From Occultella glacieicola (GTDB lineage: Bacteria > Actinomycetota > Actinomycetes > Actinomycetales > Beutenbergiaceae): a DNA stretch of 64,000 nt. The stretch spans positions 518,752 through 582,751 of the forward strand of contig NZ_SMNA01000002.1 in NCBI RefSeq assembly GCF_004353825.1, written 5' to 3'. The position numbers and the translations under genes are program-made. The first letter of the stretch is position 1. Each line of letters begins with the position of its first letter. The notes under the pieces were generated by a model. That model saw nothing but the letters and a program-made list of their open reading frames with translations, ran no database searches and had not been told where the DNA came from. This document shows positions 27,724-36,063 of the stretch, one piece after another.

Positions 27724-29346
27724 ATGGGTGACCTGTTCGCCTGGTGGCTCGGCGGCGGAGACTGGTACGACCTCGAGCAACGCCGCCGGATCAGCGACCT
27801 CGAGGCATCGCACCACGCCTCCCAATCCTCGATGCGGCGTCAGATGCACCGCGCAACCACCGATCTCGCCACCCGCGTGAACCAGTTGGAGAGCGCCCTG
27901 GTCGCCGTCGTCGAGCTCGAGGACACCCGCGAGCGACTCACCGAGCACGCCGACGCGGCCGCCACCCGCCGGTTCGCGCGTGAGGTCGTCGCCGCACTGC
28001 CCGCGCTGGGGCGTGCGGACGGGGCCGGCCAGGTGACCGCGGTGCCACCACCGGACGTCCCCGGGTACTGGCTCCATCCGGCCAGTCGTGCGCTGGCGGC
28101 CGAGCTCGAGCCTGCCGTTCTGCAAGGCTCGGCCGACCCCGAGGCACTCCTTGCCGAGGCCCGCCGGCGGGACACCTTCCAGACGAACCAGACCATCGTG
28201 TGCCTCGCAGCCATGACCGGGCGCCCCGAGCGCGCCCACCGGCTGCTCCCGGAGTTGTATCCCGCAGGTGACCAGGTGACCGATGACGAGCTCGTGATCT
28301 GGCGCGCGGTGGCCACCGGACGGTTCGGGGAGGACGCCCGTGCCGGTCTGGTCGACGCCCTTCGCCGGGTGGTCCAGGTGGACGGCCCCCTGACCGCCGA
28401 GATCGAACGGCTCGCCCTCGGCGGCCGGCGGGACACCGGCGTGCCGGCCGTCGACGCCGGGGTCGGTCTGGAGAAGCTGCACGCCTGGGTGTCGTCGATC
28501 GTGACCGCGCCGGTGACCGGGACCCCGGGCGAGTCCAAGTCGGCCGACGACGCCCTGGCCGATCAGCTCGCTCTGCTGATCACCCGGGGCGCCCCGGGCG
28601 AGGAGGGCATCCTGCGCCGCATGGTCCAGATCCGTGGGGCGCTCGCCGCGATCGGGGTCTCGGACGGCCCGGCCCTGCCGCCGACCCCCGACCACACGGC
28701 CGTCGGCTCGGTACGTGAGACCGTGCTGGGCGACCTCGATCCGCGGCCGAGCGGGCCGAGGTGGCGGTTCCAGATGCTGGGTGGCGACGGTCGCGAGGAC
28801 GTCACCCCGCCGGACCCGGAGCACCGCCTCGTCGCCCTCCGGGTGGTCGCCCCCGCCGTGGCACAACTCGCCGACCGCCTGGTGGAGAAGGCCAGGACGC
28901 CGCCCGCGCAGACGGACCGGGTGCGCCTCGGCCGCGGGGTCGAGGTCACCCTCACCCCGACCGGCCCGACGTCGTCGACGTGGCAGAAGCAGGTCGTCTC
29001 GACGCCCCCGCTCCCGGCCTGGCGGCGTCCGACCGCGATCGGCCTCGGCGTGGCCGCGGTCCTGCTCGGCCTGCTGTCCATCCAGGCCGGTCCCGGGATC
29101 ATCGTGATCGGCGCGATCGCCGCCATCGCCGCGGGCGTGATCTTCTACCGGGACCGCAGCGAAACGGCTCGGTCACAGGCCGAGGCGCAGTCGCAGCGAC
29201 AGCGCGCCGAGCGCACGATCGCCGACGCCCAGGAGCGCCTGCACAAGTCCGTTGAGGACTCGGCCGCTGCTGCCGAGGCGGCGCAGACCCACCACCGGGC
29301 GATCGTCGCCGCGCTCGAGGCGACCGGGCGAACGGTGTCAGCCTGA
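27724..29346 (+). CDS. Unknown 540-residue membrane protein with coiled-coil ends
   Basis: I do not recognise a family. The N-terminal 80 residues ([19 protein letters not shown], then heptad-like [15 protein letters not shown]) look like a coiled coil. A helical middle part of about 300 residues contains alanine/leucine repeats that might be TPR-like. Two adjacent hydrophobic helices (about 440-460 and 462-480, [20 protein letters not shown]) form a hairpin in the membrane, followed by a charged C-terminal coiled coil rich in Ala, Gln and Glu. GAAGGAA precedes ATG 27724. Divergent from fumC; no operon partner. Architecture suggests a membrane-tethered scaffold with both ends in the cytoplasm. 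Confidence 0.8.
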   Translation: MGDLFAWWLGGGDWYDLEQRRRISDLEASHHASQSSMRRQMHRATTDLATRVNQLESALVAVVELEDTRERLTEHADAAATRRFAREVVAALPALGRADGAGQVTAVPPPDVPGYWLHPASRALAAELEPAVLQGSADPEALLAEARRRDTFQTNQTIVCLAAMTGRPERAHRLLPELYPAGDQVTDDELVIWRAVATGRFGEDARAGLVDALRRVVQVDGPLTAEIERLALGGRRDTGVPAVDAGVGLEKLHAWVSSIVTAPVTGTPGESKSADDALADQLALLITRGAPGEEGILRRMVQIRGALAAIGVSDGPALPPTPDHTAVGSVRETVLGDLDPRPSGPRWRFQMLGGDGREDVTPPDPEHRLVALRVVAPAVAQLADRLVEKARTPPAQTDRVRLGRGVEVTLTPTGPTSSTWQKQVVSTPPLPAWRRPTAIGLGVAAVLLGLLSIQAGPGIIVIGAIAAIAAGVIFYRDRSETARSQAEAQSQRQRAERTIADAQERLHKSVEDSAAAAEAAQTHHRAIVAALEATGRTVSA

Positions 29347-29369
29347 CGTCGGCTCCGTTCGCCGCTCCC

Positions 29370-29599
29370 TCACTGCCTGCGCAGCACCACCCGCCGGAAC
29401 GTCCCCACCCCGGTCGGCTCCGGCACCAGCGTGACGCCGCGGCGATCGGAGCGCACGCTCAGACCTTCGTCGACGTGCTCCACCTGCTGGCGCTGGGCGC
29501 CCGGGACGGTGACGGCGGCAGGCTTGACCGCACCCTGCCGCCGGACTGCTTCGTCCTTGATGCCCGACGGCGGCCGCTCGCCGGGCAGGCCCGCTCGCC
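29370..29599 (-). pseudogene. Possible C-terminal remnant of a lost gene
   Basis: Directly after the YesL-like gene stop, an open frame of about 75 codons with strongly GC-ending codons reads SGIKDEAVRRQ, later EHVDEGLSVRSDRRGVTL and ends GTFRRVVLRRQ. It has no usable ATG or GTG near its beginning, so it looks like the tail of a gene whose 5' part was deleted, perhaps an enzyme of the sugar cluster. The opposite strand shares the codon boundaries and is also open, so composition alone cannot prove this. Treat as tentative. Confidence 0.3.
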
Positions 29600-30235
29600 T
29601 CAGGCGGTCGAGAGGTCCCACGAGTCGAGGTCCCGGTCGGCATCGGCCCGTGCCCGGCGCTGAGCCGCCGTGGTCGCCGGCCCCCAGACCTTGGCGATCA
29701 GCCAGGCGGGCACGCTGAGTCCGCAGGCGATCGTGATCGGCGCCAGCACCCAGACGGGCGTCGTGACGATCACGACCAGGACCGTGGCCAGCGCCCGCAG
29801 TGGCGAGGTGAGGACCAGGCGGGTGGCCTCGGCGAGCACCTCGGACCGGTGCGCGTCCAGGTCGGTCGTGCCCGCGGCGCGCACGTACGCACCGAAGAGG
29901 GCCCCGACCACCCAGTAGGTGGGCACCAGCAAGCCGGCGAAGAAGACCCGGGTTCCGCCGTCGAACGCCGTCACCATGAGCCACCCCGTGGCCACCCCGA
30001 CCAACACGAACACCCACCACCCAAGCGAGACCGGCAGGTCCCGACGTAGGGTCCGACGCAGCTGGGTCAGCACCACCCGCCCGGAGGTGTCGGCGTGCTC
30101 GTCGAGGTCGGCCATCACCCGGGCGTTGCCGGCGAACGCGGGGATCACCCCCACGAGCGACAGCAACCCCAGGAGCCCGGCCCAGTTGGCGGCGACCATG
30201 GCCGCCGGGTAGCGCAGGAGCTTGTTCAGATCCAT
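29600..30235 (-). CDS. YesL-like (DUF624) membrane protein
   Basis: A 211-residue protein with five to six membrane helices. LNKLLRYPAAMVAANWAGLLG at the N terminus, the DLPVSLGWWVFVLVGV helix, and the helix pair before CGLSVPAWLIAK fit DUF624/YesL, a family found almost always beside carbohydrate ABC transporters and glycosidases; its function is not known. ATG 30235 is 8 bp after the permease stop, with AGGGA upstream, so it is the last gene of the sugar-uptake operon. The reading frame stays open far upstream, inside the permease, without meaning. Confidence 0.82.
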   Translation of the reverse strand: MDLNKLLRYPAAMVAANWAGLLGLLSLVGVIPAFAGNARVMADLDEHADTSGRVVLTQLRRTLRRDLPVSLGWWVFVLVGVATGWLMVTAFDGGTRVFFAGLLVPTYWVVGALFGAYVRAAGTTDLDAHRSEVLAEATRLVLTSPLRALATVLVVIVTTPVWVLAPITIACGLSVPAWLIAKVWGPATTAAQRRARADADRDLDSWDLSTA

Positions 30236-30243
30236 GCCGGTCC

Positions 30244-31230
30244 CTACTTGATCCCGGATCCGACGAAGCCGTTCACGAACTGCTTCTGGAAGAAGAAGAA
30301 CATGACGATCATCGGAACCGCGGCCATCGTGGTGCCGGCCATGAGCAGGTTGAACTCGGTGCCCGCCTCCTGCCGGAACACCGACAACCCGAGCTGGATC
30401 GTGCGCAGGTTCGTGCTGGAGGTCACCAGCAACGGCCACAGGAAGTTGTTCCATCCGGCCTCGAAGGCCAGCAGCGCGACCGTGAGCATCCCGGGCCGGA
30501 TCAACGGAGCCATGATCTGCACGAACGTGCGTGCCTCGGACGCGCCGTCGATCCTCGCGGCCTCCATCAGTTCGGTCGGGGTCGAGATGAAGAACTGGCG
30601 GAACAGGAAGATGTTGAAGGGTGAGACGAGCGCCGGGATCAGCAGCGCCCACCAGGTGTCGTACCACCCCGTGCCGCCCTGCCCGAACAGATCGTTGCCG
30701 CCGGCGAACGGCACGAACCGGATCATCAGGAACTCGGGGATGACGATCGCGTAGAACGGGATCATCATCGAGGCCAGGATGAAGCCGAAAAGCACGCTCG
30801 CCCCCCGGAACCGAATCTTCGCGAGCGCGTAGCCGGCCATCGACCCGAGCACCAGGTTCGAGATCGTGTGCACGGCCGCGATGATGAAACTGTTCCGGGC
30901 GTAGATCCCGAAGGGTGCCCTCTCCAGGGCCACCGTGAAGTTCTCCCAGTGCCACTCCGTTGGCCACAACGGCATGTCCGCCGAGTAGATCTCCGGCGAC
31001 GAGCGCACCGAGGTGAGGAACATCCAGACGAACGGCATCGCCATCACGACCGAGACGACGATCAGGAAGATGGTCAGGGCGAACCGGGAGATCCGGCGCT
31101 GCTTGCTCGCCGAGGCCCGCTTGGCGCGCCGCTCCTGCCGTCGATCGGCCTTGAGCCTGGCTGACTCCTGCTCGGTGCCGACGGGCGCGTCGATGGTGCC
31201 GGGGAAGGCGGTGTCAGTCATCCTTACCAC
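30244..31230 (-). CDS. Carbohydrate ABC transporter permease (MalG/MsmG type)
   Basis: Inner-membrane permease of a CUT1 sugar importer; 328 residues, six membrane helices after a charged N-terminal tail of about 60 residues. The EAA loop that docks the ATPase reads EAARIDGASEARTFVQIMAP, and the protein ends FVNGFVGSGIK as is typical for MalG-type subunits. GTG 31230 has AAAGG 6 nt upstream; ATG 31221 is an alternative. It overlaps the preceding permease gene. No ATPase subunit is encoded in the cluster, so a shared MsiK-like ATPase elsewhere is likely. Confidence 0.93.
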   Translation of the reverse strand: MVRMTDTAFPGTIDAPVGTEQESARLKADRRQERRAKRASASKQRRISRFALTIFLIVVSVVMAMPFVWMFLTSVRSSPEIYSADMPLWPTEWHWENFTVALERAPFGIYARNSFIIAAVHTISNLVLGSMAGYALAKIRFRGASVLFGFILASMMIPFYAIVIPEFLMIRFVPFAGGNDLFGQGGTGWYDTWWALLIPALVSPFNIFLFRQFFISTPTELMEAARIDGASEARTFVQIMAPLIRPGMLTVALLAFEAGWNNFLWPLLVTSSTNLRTIQLGLSVFRQEAGTEFNLLMAGTTMAAVPMIVMFFFFQKQFVNGFVGSGIK

Positions 31231-32146
31231 CCGTGACCTTTCTCGAGATGATGGTCAGGACGACCAGGACCACCAGAAGAACGACCGACTGCGCGGTGGC
31301 GAGCCCCATCCGGAACTGCTGGAAGGCCGTCTGGTAGATCTGATAGGTGATGACGGTCGTGGAGTTCGCCGGACCACCATTGGTCAGGTTGTAGATCAGG
31401 TCGAACGTCTGGAAGTTCCCCACGATCGAGGTCACCAGGATGAAGAAGGTCACCGGCTTGAGCATCGGGATCGTGATCCGGAAGAACTTCTGCACGGCCG
31501 ACGCGCCGTCGATGTCCGCGGCCTCGTACAACTGCTGGTCGATCCCCTGCAACGAGGCCAGGTAGATCATCATCTTCAGCCCGATGCCCTGCCAGATGGT
31601 CACCAGGATCACAGAGGGCAACGCCTGCGACGGACTCGCGAGGAACGCCTGGTTGGGTAGCCCGAAGAAGCCCAGCACGATGTTCAGCAGCCCGTTCCCG
31701 CCGGGCGAGTAGATCCACAGCCAGATCATCGCGATCGCCACGGTCGCGGTGACGTGCGGTAGGAACACCGCCGTCCGGAAGATCGAGTTGCCGCGCAGGC
31801 CCTGGTTCAGCATCACGGCCAACGCCAAGGAGATCAGCATCGAGATCGGGATGCCGACGACCGCCATGATGAAGTTGTTCCCCAGCGCCTTCCAGAACAC
31901 CGGATCGTTCGCCAACGTCACATAGTTGTCGATCCCCGAGAACTCCGGCGGGTTCAACATGTCGTAGTTCGTGAAGCTCAGGATGATCGACACGACGACA
32001 GGCAGCCCGGTCCACAGAGCGATGTGGATCGTCGCCGGGGCAGCGAACAGCAACCCCCAACGCCCCTGCCGTTGTGTCAACGTGGCGCCCCGCCGACGCG
32101 CGGGCGGGGCGGACTGGGTCTGCCTGTCGACCGTGTTGGTACTCAT
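31214..32146 (-). CDS. Carbohydrate ABC transporter permease (MalF/MsmF type)
   Basis: Second permease of the CUT1 importer; 310 residues with six helices, the first after a polar tail of about 25 residues. The EAA loop reads EAADIDGASAVQKFFRITIP. ATG 32146 has CAGGAGT at 6-nt spacing. It lies between the binding-protein gene (25 bp before) and the MalG-type permease gene (overlapping), the usual gene order for such importers. Confidence 0.93.
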   Translation of the reverse strand: MSTNTVDRQTQSAPPARRRGATLTQRQGRWGLLFAAPATIHIALWTGLPVVVSIILSFTNYDMLNPPEFSGIDNYVTLANDPVFWKALGNNFIMAVVGIPISMLISLALAVMLNQGLRGNSIFRTAVFLPHVTATVAIAMIWLWIYSPGGNGLLNIVLGFFGLPNQAFLASPSQALPSVILVTIWQGIGLKMMIYLASLQGIDQQLYEAADIDGASAVQKFFRITIPMLKPVTFFILVTSIVGNFQTFDLIYNLTNGGPANSTTVITYQIYQTAFQQFRMGLATAQSVVLLVVLVVLTIISRKVTGGKDD

Positions 32147-32171
32147 CGGGTACTCCTGACGATCGTCCTGC

Positions 32172-33449
32172 TCAGACGCGCGAGAGCGCGTCCTGGGCGG
32201 CCGCGGTGAGCGCATCGATGGCCTGCTGCGCGGTCTTCTGTCCGGTCACGGCGGCCTCGAGCTCGGGCGCGACCAGACCACGGATCTCCATCCAGGCAGG
32301 GCTGCCGCCCTCGAACGCGGTGGCGTAGCCGAAGTTGTCGATCGTGTACTGCGCCATGAGGTTGTCAGTCACGACGGGGTCCTCGATGTCGGTCCGGGCC
32401 GGCACCTTCCCGCTCTCGGTGACCGCGGTGAGCAGCGGCTCGGCCTCGAGCATGTAGCTCAGCAGCTCCTGGACCTTGTCGGCGTGCTGGGTCCGGGACG
32501 ACATCGTCAGCAGGGTGCCGCCGGTCCACATCACCGGGTCACCGCCCGCCTCGGCGGACGGAAGCAGGAACATGCCCATGGCGTCCTCGGTCACCAGTTC
32601 CGGGCTCTGCTCCGTGAACGACGGCCACAGGCTCGAGTTGAGCAGGTCGACGGCTGCCTGTCCCTGCTGCCAGGGTCGGGGCTGGCCCTCGGCACCCTTG
32701 ACGTCGAAGTTCGCGGTGCCGTCGGCGACGAGATCGAGCATGTACTGCAGCGCGGCCAGGCCGGAGCCGTCGTCGAAGGCCACCGCCGTGCCGTCGTCAT
32801 TGAACAGACGTCCGCCGTAGCACCCGAGGAGGTGGCTCCAGGTCTGGCGGATGTTCGAGGAGAACAGGTCGATGCCCACGCCACCGTCCGGCGTGACCTC
32901 CTTGAGCGCCTCGCGCAGGTCGTCCAGGTTGGTGGGAACTTCGGCGATGCCTGCCGCGTCGAACAGCGCCCTGTTGTAGATGCAGATGCGACCGTCGACG
33001 AAGTACGGCAGTGCGTGCAGTTTGCCCTCGTAGCGGCACTGGGCGAGCAGGTTCTCGTTGACAGGGAGCCCGTCCAGCAGTGATTCCGGCAGCTCGGTCA
33101 GGACGCCCTTGTGAGCGAACGGCTCCACCCAGCCCGCGCCCGGCATGATCACATCGGCGACCAGGCCACCGGCCACCGAGGTCGACAGCTTCTCGTTCAG
33201 CTTCGTCCAGTCGGTGTAGTCGACCTTGTAGGAGTAGTCGGTTCCCTCGAAGAAGCCGTCGAGGATGCCGGTCTCGAGGGCGGCCTTCCCGGTGGTGCCC
33301 GCGAACTCAGGCGTCAGGAGTGAGATCTCGCCCCCGCCACCACCGTTTCCGCCACCACCGCCGCTGCCGCTGCCGGAGCAGGCGGCGAGGGCGAGCGCGG
33401 AGAGGGAGACCCCGGATGCGGCCAGGAAGTCTCGTCTGCGAAGCGTCAT
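32172..33449 (-). CDS. Sugar-binding lipoprotein of ABC importer
   Basis: Extracytoplasmic solute-binding protein family 1, 425 residues. The signal peptide combines a twin-arginine motif (RRRDFLAASG) with a lipobox ending LALAAC, so it should be exported by Tat in folded form and anchored as a lipoprotein; a Gly/Ser linker follows. Internal segments (AGWVEPFAHKGVLTELP, LPYFVDGRICIYNRALFDAAGI) are typical of MalE-like proteins binding oligosaccharides. ATG 33449 has AAAGGAC upstream. First gene of the operon; the ligand is unknown. Confidence 0.92.
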   Translation of the reverse strand: MTLRRRDFLAASGVSLSALALAACSGSGSGGGGGNGGGGGEISLLTPEFAGTTGKAALETGILDGFFEGTDYSYKVDYTDWTKLNEKLSTSVAGGLVADVIMPGAGWVEPFAHKGVLTELPESLLDGLPVNENLLAQCRYEGKLHALPYFVDGRICIYNRALFDAAGIAEVPTNLDDLREALKEVTPDGGVGIDLFSSNIRQTWSHLLGCYGGRLFNDDGTAVAFDDGSGLAALQYMLDLVADGTANFDVKGAEGQPRPWQQGQAAVDLLNSSLWPSFTEQSPELVTEDAMGMFLLPSAEAGGDPVMWTGGTLLTMSSRTQHADKVQELLSYMLEAEPLLTAVTESGKVPARTDIEDPVVTDNLMAQYTIDNFGYATAFEGGSPAWMEIRGLVAPELEAAVTGQKTAQQAIDALTAAAQDALSRV

Positions 33450-33688
33450 TGCTTGTCCTTTCAGATCTGGGAGGGTGCTCTGACCCAACCCTTAGGAGGG
33501 TGAACCGTCGGCGCGTTCGTGCCGATGTGCTGCCGGAGGACCTGCGGGTTCCAGGTCGTGCTGAGGTCTGTACTTGTCGGGGGTCCGAGTCCGACGATGG
33601 ACGCGGGGCGGGCTTCAACTGTGACGCTAACCACGCCATGCGCGGGATCCGGCCTTGTTGCCGTTTGTTGCCTCAGCCTGCTCGCTGT

Positions 33689-33724
33689 TGAGCATCTCTG
33701 CTCACGGGTGTTCAGTGGTGAGCA
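33689..33724. promoter_or_regulatory. Candidate operator of the sugar-uptake operon
   Basis: A perfect dyad TGAGCA-TCTC-TGCTCA (33689-33704) is followed by a third half site TGAGCA (33719-33724), 30 bp from the first. They lie in the 333-bp non-coding stretch between the regulator gene's end and the binding-protein gene, about 240 bp before its ATG. The rest of that stretch shows no gene. The adjacent DeoR/LacI hybrid is the obvious binding candidate. Confidence 0.5.
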
Positions 33725-33782
33725 GGTTACCTCACGCCGGCCGGCCGCCCGGCCGGGTCTGCCCTCCGTGAGCGCCGAGCCC

Positions 33783-34889
33783 TCACACCCAGGCCGTCGA
33801 GGCACGCTCGATGAGCGCCGGAGTCAGGATGACTCGCCGGACCGGCAGGTGGGATCCGCCGGGCGCGAGCCTGGAGAGCAGGAGCTCGACGGCGTAGTGG
33901 CCGATCATCGCCTTGGGTGGGCTCATGGCGGTGATCGCGGGCGAGGCCAGGTTCGCCACCTCATCGTTGTAGCTGATCACCGAGAGGTCCTCGGGCACGC
34001 GGACACCCAGTTCGGCGCAGCGGCCGACGAGCTCGAGGGCGTCGTCGTCCGGATGCACCAGGACCGCGGTGGTCGCGCTGGCTCGCATCCGCTCGATGAA
34101 GTCGTCCAGGGCCGACCGCCAGCCGGGCTCGGAGTAGACCCTGACGGTGGCGTCCGGCGTCCCCTCGACCGGCAGTCCGAGGTCCTCACACGCCGCGCCC
34201 CAACCCCGCCGCAGCTGGCCGGCGGTGACCGAGTCGGAGACCATCAGCCCGATCCTCCGGTGTCCACGGGCCTGCAGCTGGCGCACCGCCAGCGCGGCAC
34301 CGAGTTCGTGGTCCGTCGACACCGCCTCGATCGGCTGGCCATACGTCCCGACCTCGAACTGTCGCTCCGCCAACACCACCGGCACCCCGAGAGAGGCGAG
34401 CCACTCGCCCAGGTCCGGCTCGGCCACCCGCGGGTCCGGAGCCAGGATCAGCCCGTCCACCTTCGTGGTCACCAGCAGGCCCCCGACATCCCGGCGGTAC
34501 TCGGCCGGATCGTAGGTCGACCCCCGCAGCGCGATGGTCGCACCGCGCTCGTCGGCCGCCAACGTCGCGCCCCTGGCGATCTCCGGCCAGTAGTTGTGAC
34601 GCAGGGTCGGCACCACCATGCCGAGGACGAGGCCCCGACCGTTCGGCTGGGCCGGCCGCTGGAGCGCTTCCTCCGCGACCCGGACCTGGCGCACTCCGCC
34701 GCGGACCCGGTGCGCGTGACCCTCGCGCTCCAGCAGCCCCACGTCCCGACGCACCGTCACGGCCGTCACCCCGAGCCTCGCGGCGAGCGCGTCGATGCGG
34801 TGCGTGGCGCCGTCCTGGAGCACCCCGAGGAGTCGCTCCCGTCGCTCGTCGGGAAGGAGGGCGCGGGTGCCACCCGAAGACTCATCCAT
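33783..34889 (-). CDS. Hybrid regulator: DeoR-type HTH plus LacI-type sugar-binding domain
   Basis: 368 residues. The N terminus is a DeoR winged helix-turn-helix (RRERLLGVLQDGATHRIDAL, then VTAVTVRRDVGLLEREG), not the LacI headpiece. From about residue 85 a periplasmic-binding-like sensor domain follows (LVLGMVVPTLRHNYWPEIARG, RGHRRIGLMVSDS, DLSVISYNDEVANLASPAIT). ATG 34889 has TGGAG upstream. It is upstream of the importer operon and divergent from the hydroxyacid dehydrogenase gene, so it probably represses both in the absence of a sugar ligand. The DeoR/LacI domain combination occurs in actinobacteria but is uncommon. Confidence 0.88.
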   Translation of the reverse strand: MDESSGGTRALLPDERRERLLGVLQDGATHRIDALAARLGVTAVTVRRDVGLLEREGHAHRVRGGVRQVRVAEEALQRPAQPNGRGLVLGMVVPTLRHNYWPEIARGATLAADERGATIALRGSTYDPAEYRRDVGGLLVTTKVDGLILAPDPRVAEPDLGEWLASLGVPVVLAERQFEVGTYGQPIEAVSTDHELGAALAVRQLQARGHRRIGLMVSDSVTAGQLRRGWGAACEDLGLPVEGTPDATVRVYSEPGWRSALDDFIERMRASATTAVLVHPDDDALELVGRCAELGVRVPEDLSVISYNDEVANLASPAITAMSPPKAMIGHYAVELLLSRLAPGGSHLPVRRVILTPALIERASTAWV

Positions 34890-34966
34890 GGCTGCTCCAG
34901 TCTGCGGTCCGCGGACCCCACCGTGACCACCACGCATGATCAGTCCGCTACTGTACGGTTCGTTAA

Positions 34967-35002
34967 GTGTCGTTCATGATCATGATTGATCCAATTCGAC
35001 AC
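34967..35002. promoter_or_regulatory. Palindromes in the regulator/dehydrogenase divergent region
   Basis: A 12-bp palindrome TCATGATCATGA (34974-34985) sits inside an outer dyad GTGTCG...CGACAC (34967-34972 and 34997-35002). Further TGATC half sites lie at 34937-34942 and 34985-34989. This AT-richer patch stands out from the surrounding GC content and is a likely operator for the divergent genes. Confidence 0.5.
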
Positions 35003-35043
35003 GCACGATGTGGCACTCACCCGATGATGGGACGCGAGGAATC

Positions 35044-36063
35044 ATGGCATCAACCCGACCGCGAGCACTGCTGGTCATGAGGGACTGGGCCTACCAGACC
35101 CAGTTCGGCCCGGACGAGCTGGAGCGACTGCGCGCGCTCGCCGATCTCGGCCCCGACGAGACTCCGCTCTCCGAGCTCGACTCCCCCGCCGCCCGTGCCC
35201 GCCTGGCCGACGCCGAGGTCCTGGTCACCTCCTGGGGCTGCCCCCGACTGGACGAGGACCGGCTCGCCGCCGCCCCGAACTTGCGCGCGGTGTTCCACAG
35301 CGCCGGGACCGTGCGGTCGCTGGTCTCCGACGAGCTCTGGGCACGCGGGATCCGCGTCACGACGGCAGCCGAGGAGAACGCCGAGCCGGTCGCCCAGTTC
35401 ACGTTCGCCGCCATCGTGTTCGCCGGGAAGAAGGCTCCGTTCCTCGCGCAACGGGCCCGGACCGATCGCGCGGACTGGTCCTACAAGTTCCGACACACTG
35501 ACGAGCTCGGCAACCTCGGCCGAACGGTCGGCCTGATCGGCTTCTCCCGGATCGGCGCGCGCGTGGCGCAGCGGCTGCTCAGCCTCCCGGTCCGGACGCT
35601 CGTGTACGACCCGTTCGTGGACGACGCCCGGATCGAGGCGGCCGGGGGCCGACGGGTCGAACTGGACGAGTTGCTCACCTCCTCCGACATCGTGAGCGTC
35701 CACGCCCCGCAGCTGCCGAGCACGCACCACATGCTCGGCGCGGACCAGCTCGCCCTCATGCGCGACCGCGCCACGCTGATCAACACCTCGCGGGGCTCGC
35801 TGATCGACACCGAGGCGCTGACGGCCGAGTGCGCCAGCGGCCGGCTCGACGCCATCCTCGATGTCACCGACCCGGAGCCGCTACCGCCCGACTCGGTCCT
35901 CTACGATCTCCCGAACGTGATGATCACCCCGCACATCGCCGGATCCCTGGGACTGGAGACCCGCCTCATGAGCCAGCGCGCGCTCACCGAACTTGCCCGG
36001 TACATCGACGGCCTGCCCGCGGAGGAAGAGGTCACGGCCGAGGCGATGGGAGTCATGGCGTGA
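35044..36063 (+). CDS. D-2-hydroxyacid dehydrogenase family protein
   Basis: NAD-dependent oxidoreductase, 339 residues. The Rossmann motif is GLIGFSRIGARV (second Gly replaced by Ser). Catalytic Arg lies in INTSRGSLID, Glu in DVTDPEPLP, and His in MITPHIAGS, the order expected of the family; YDP after strand 2 favours NAD. The start is ATG 35044 with GAGGA close upstream; an in-frame ATG at 35008 is possible. It overlaps the next gene by 4 nt. In this context it may oxidise or reduce a sugar acid taken up or produced by the cluster. Confidence 0.9.
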   Translation: MASTRPRALLVMRDWAYQTQFGPDELERLRALADLGPDETPLSELDSPAARARLADAEVLVTSWGCPRLDEDRLAAAPNLRAVFHSAGTVRSLVSDELWARGIRVTTAAEENAEPVAQFTFAAIVFAGKKAPFLAQRARTDRADWSYKFRHTDELGNLGRTVGLIGFSRIGARVAQRLLSLPVRTLVYDPFVDDARIEAAGGRRVELDELLTSSDIVSVHAPQLPSTHHMLGADQLALMRDRATLINTSRGSLIDTEALTAECASGRLDAILDVTDPEPLPPDSVLYDLPNVMITPHIAGSLGLETRLMSQRALTELARYIDGLPAEEEVTAEAMGVMA

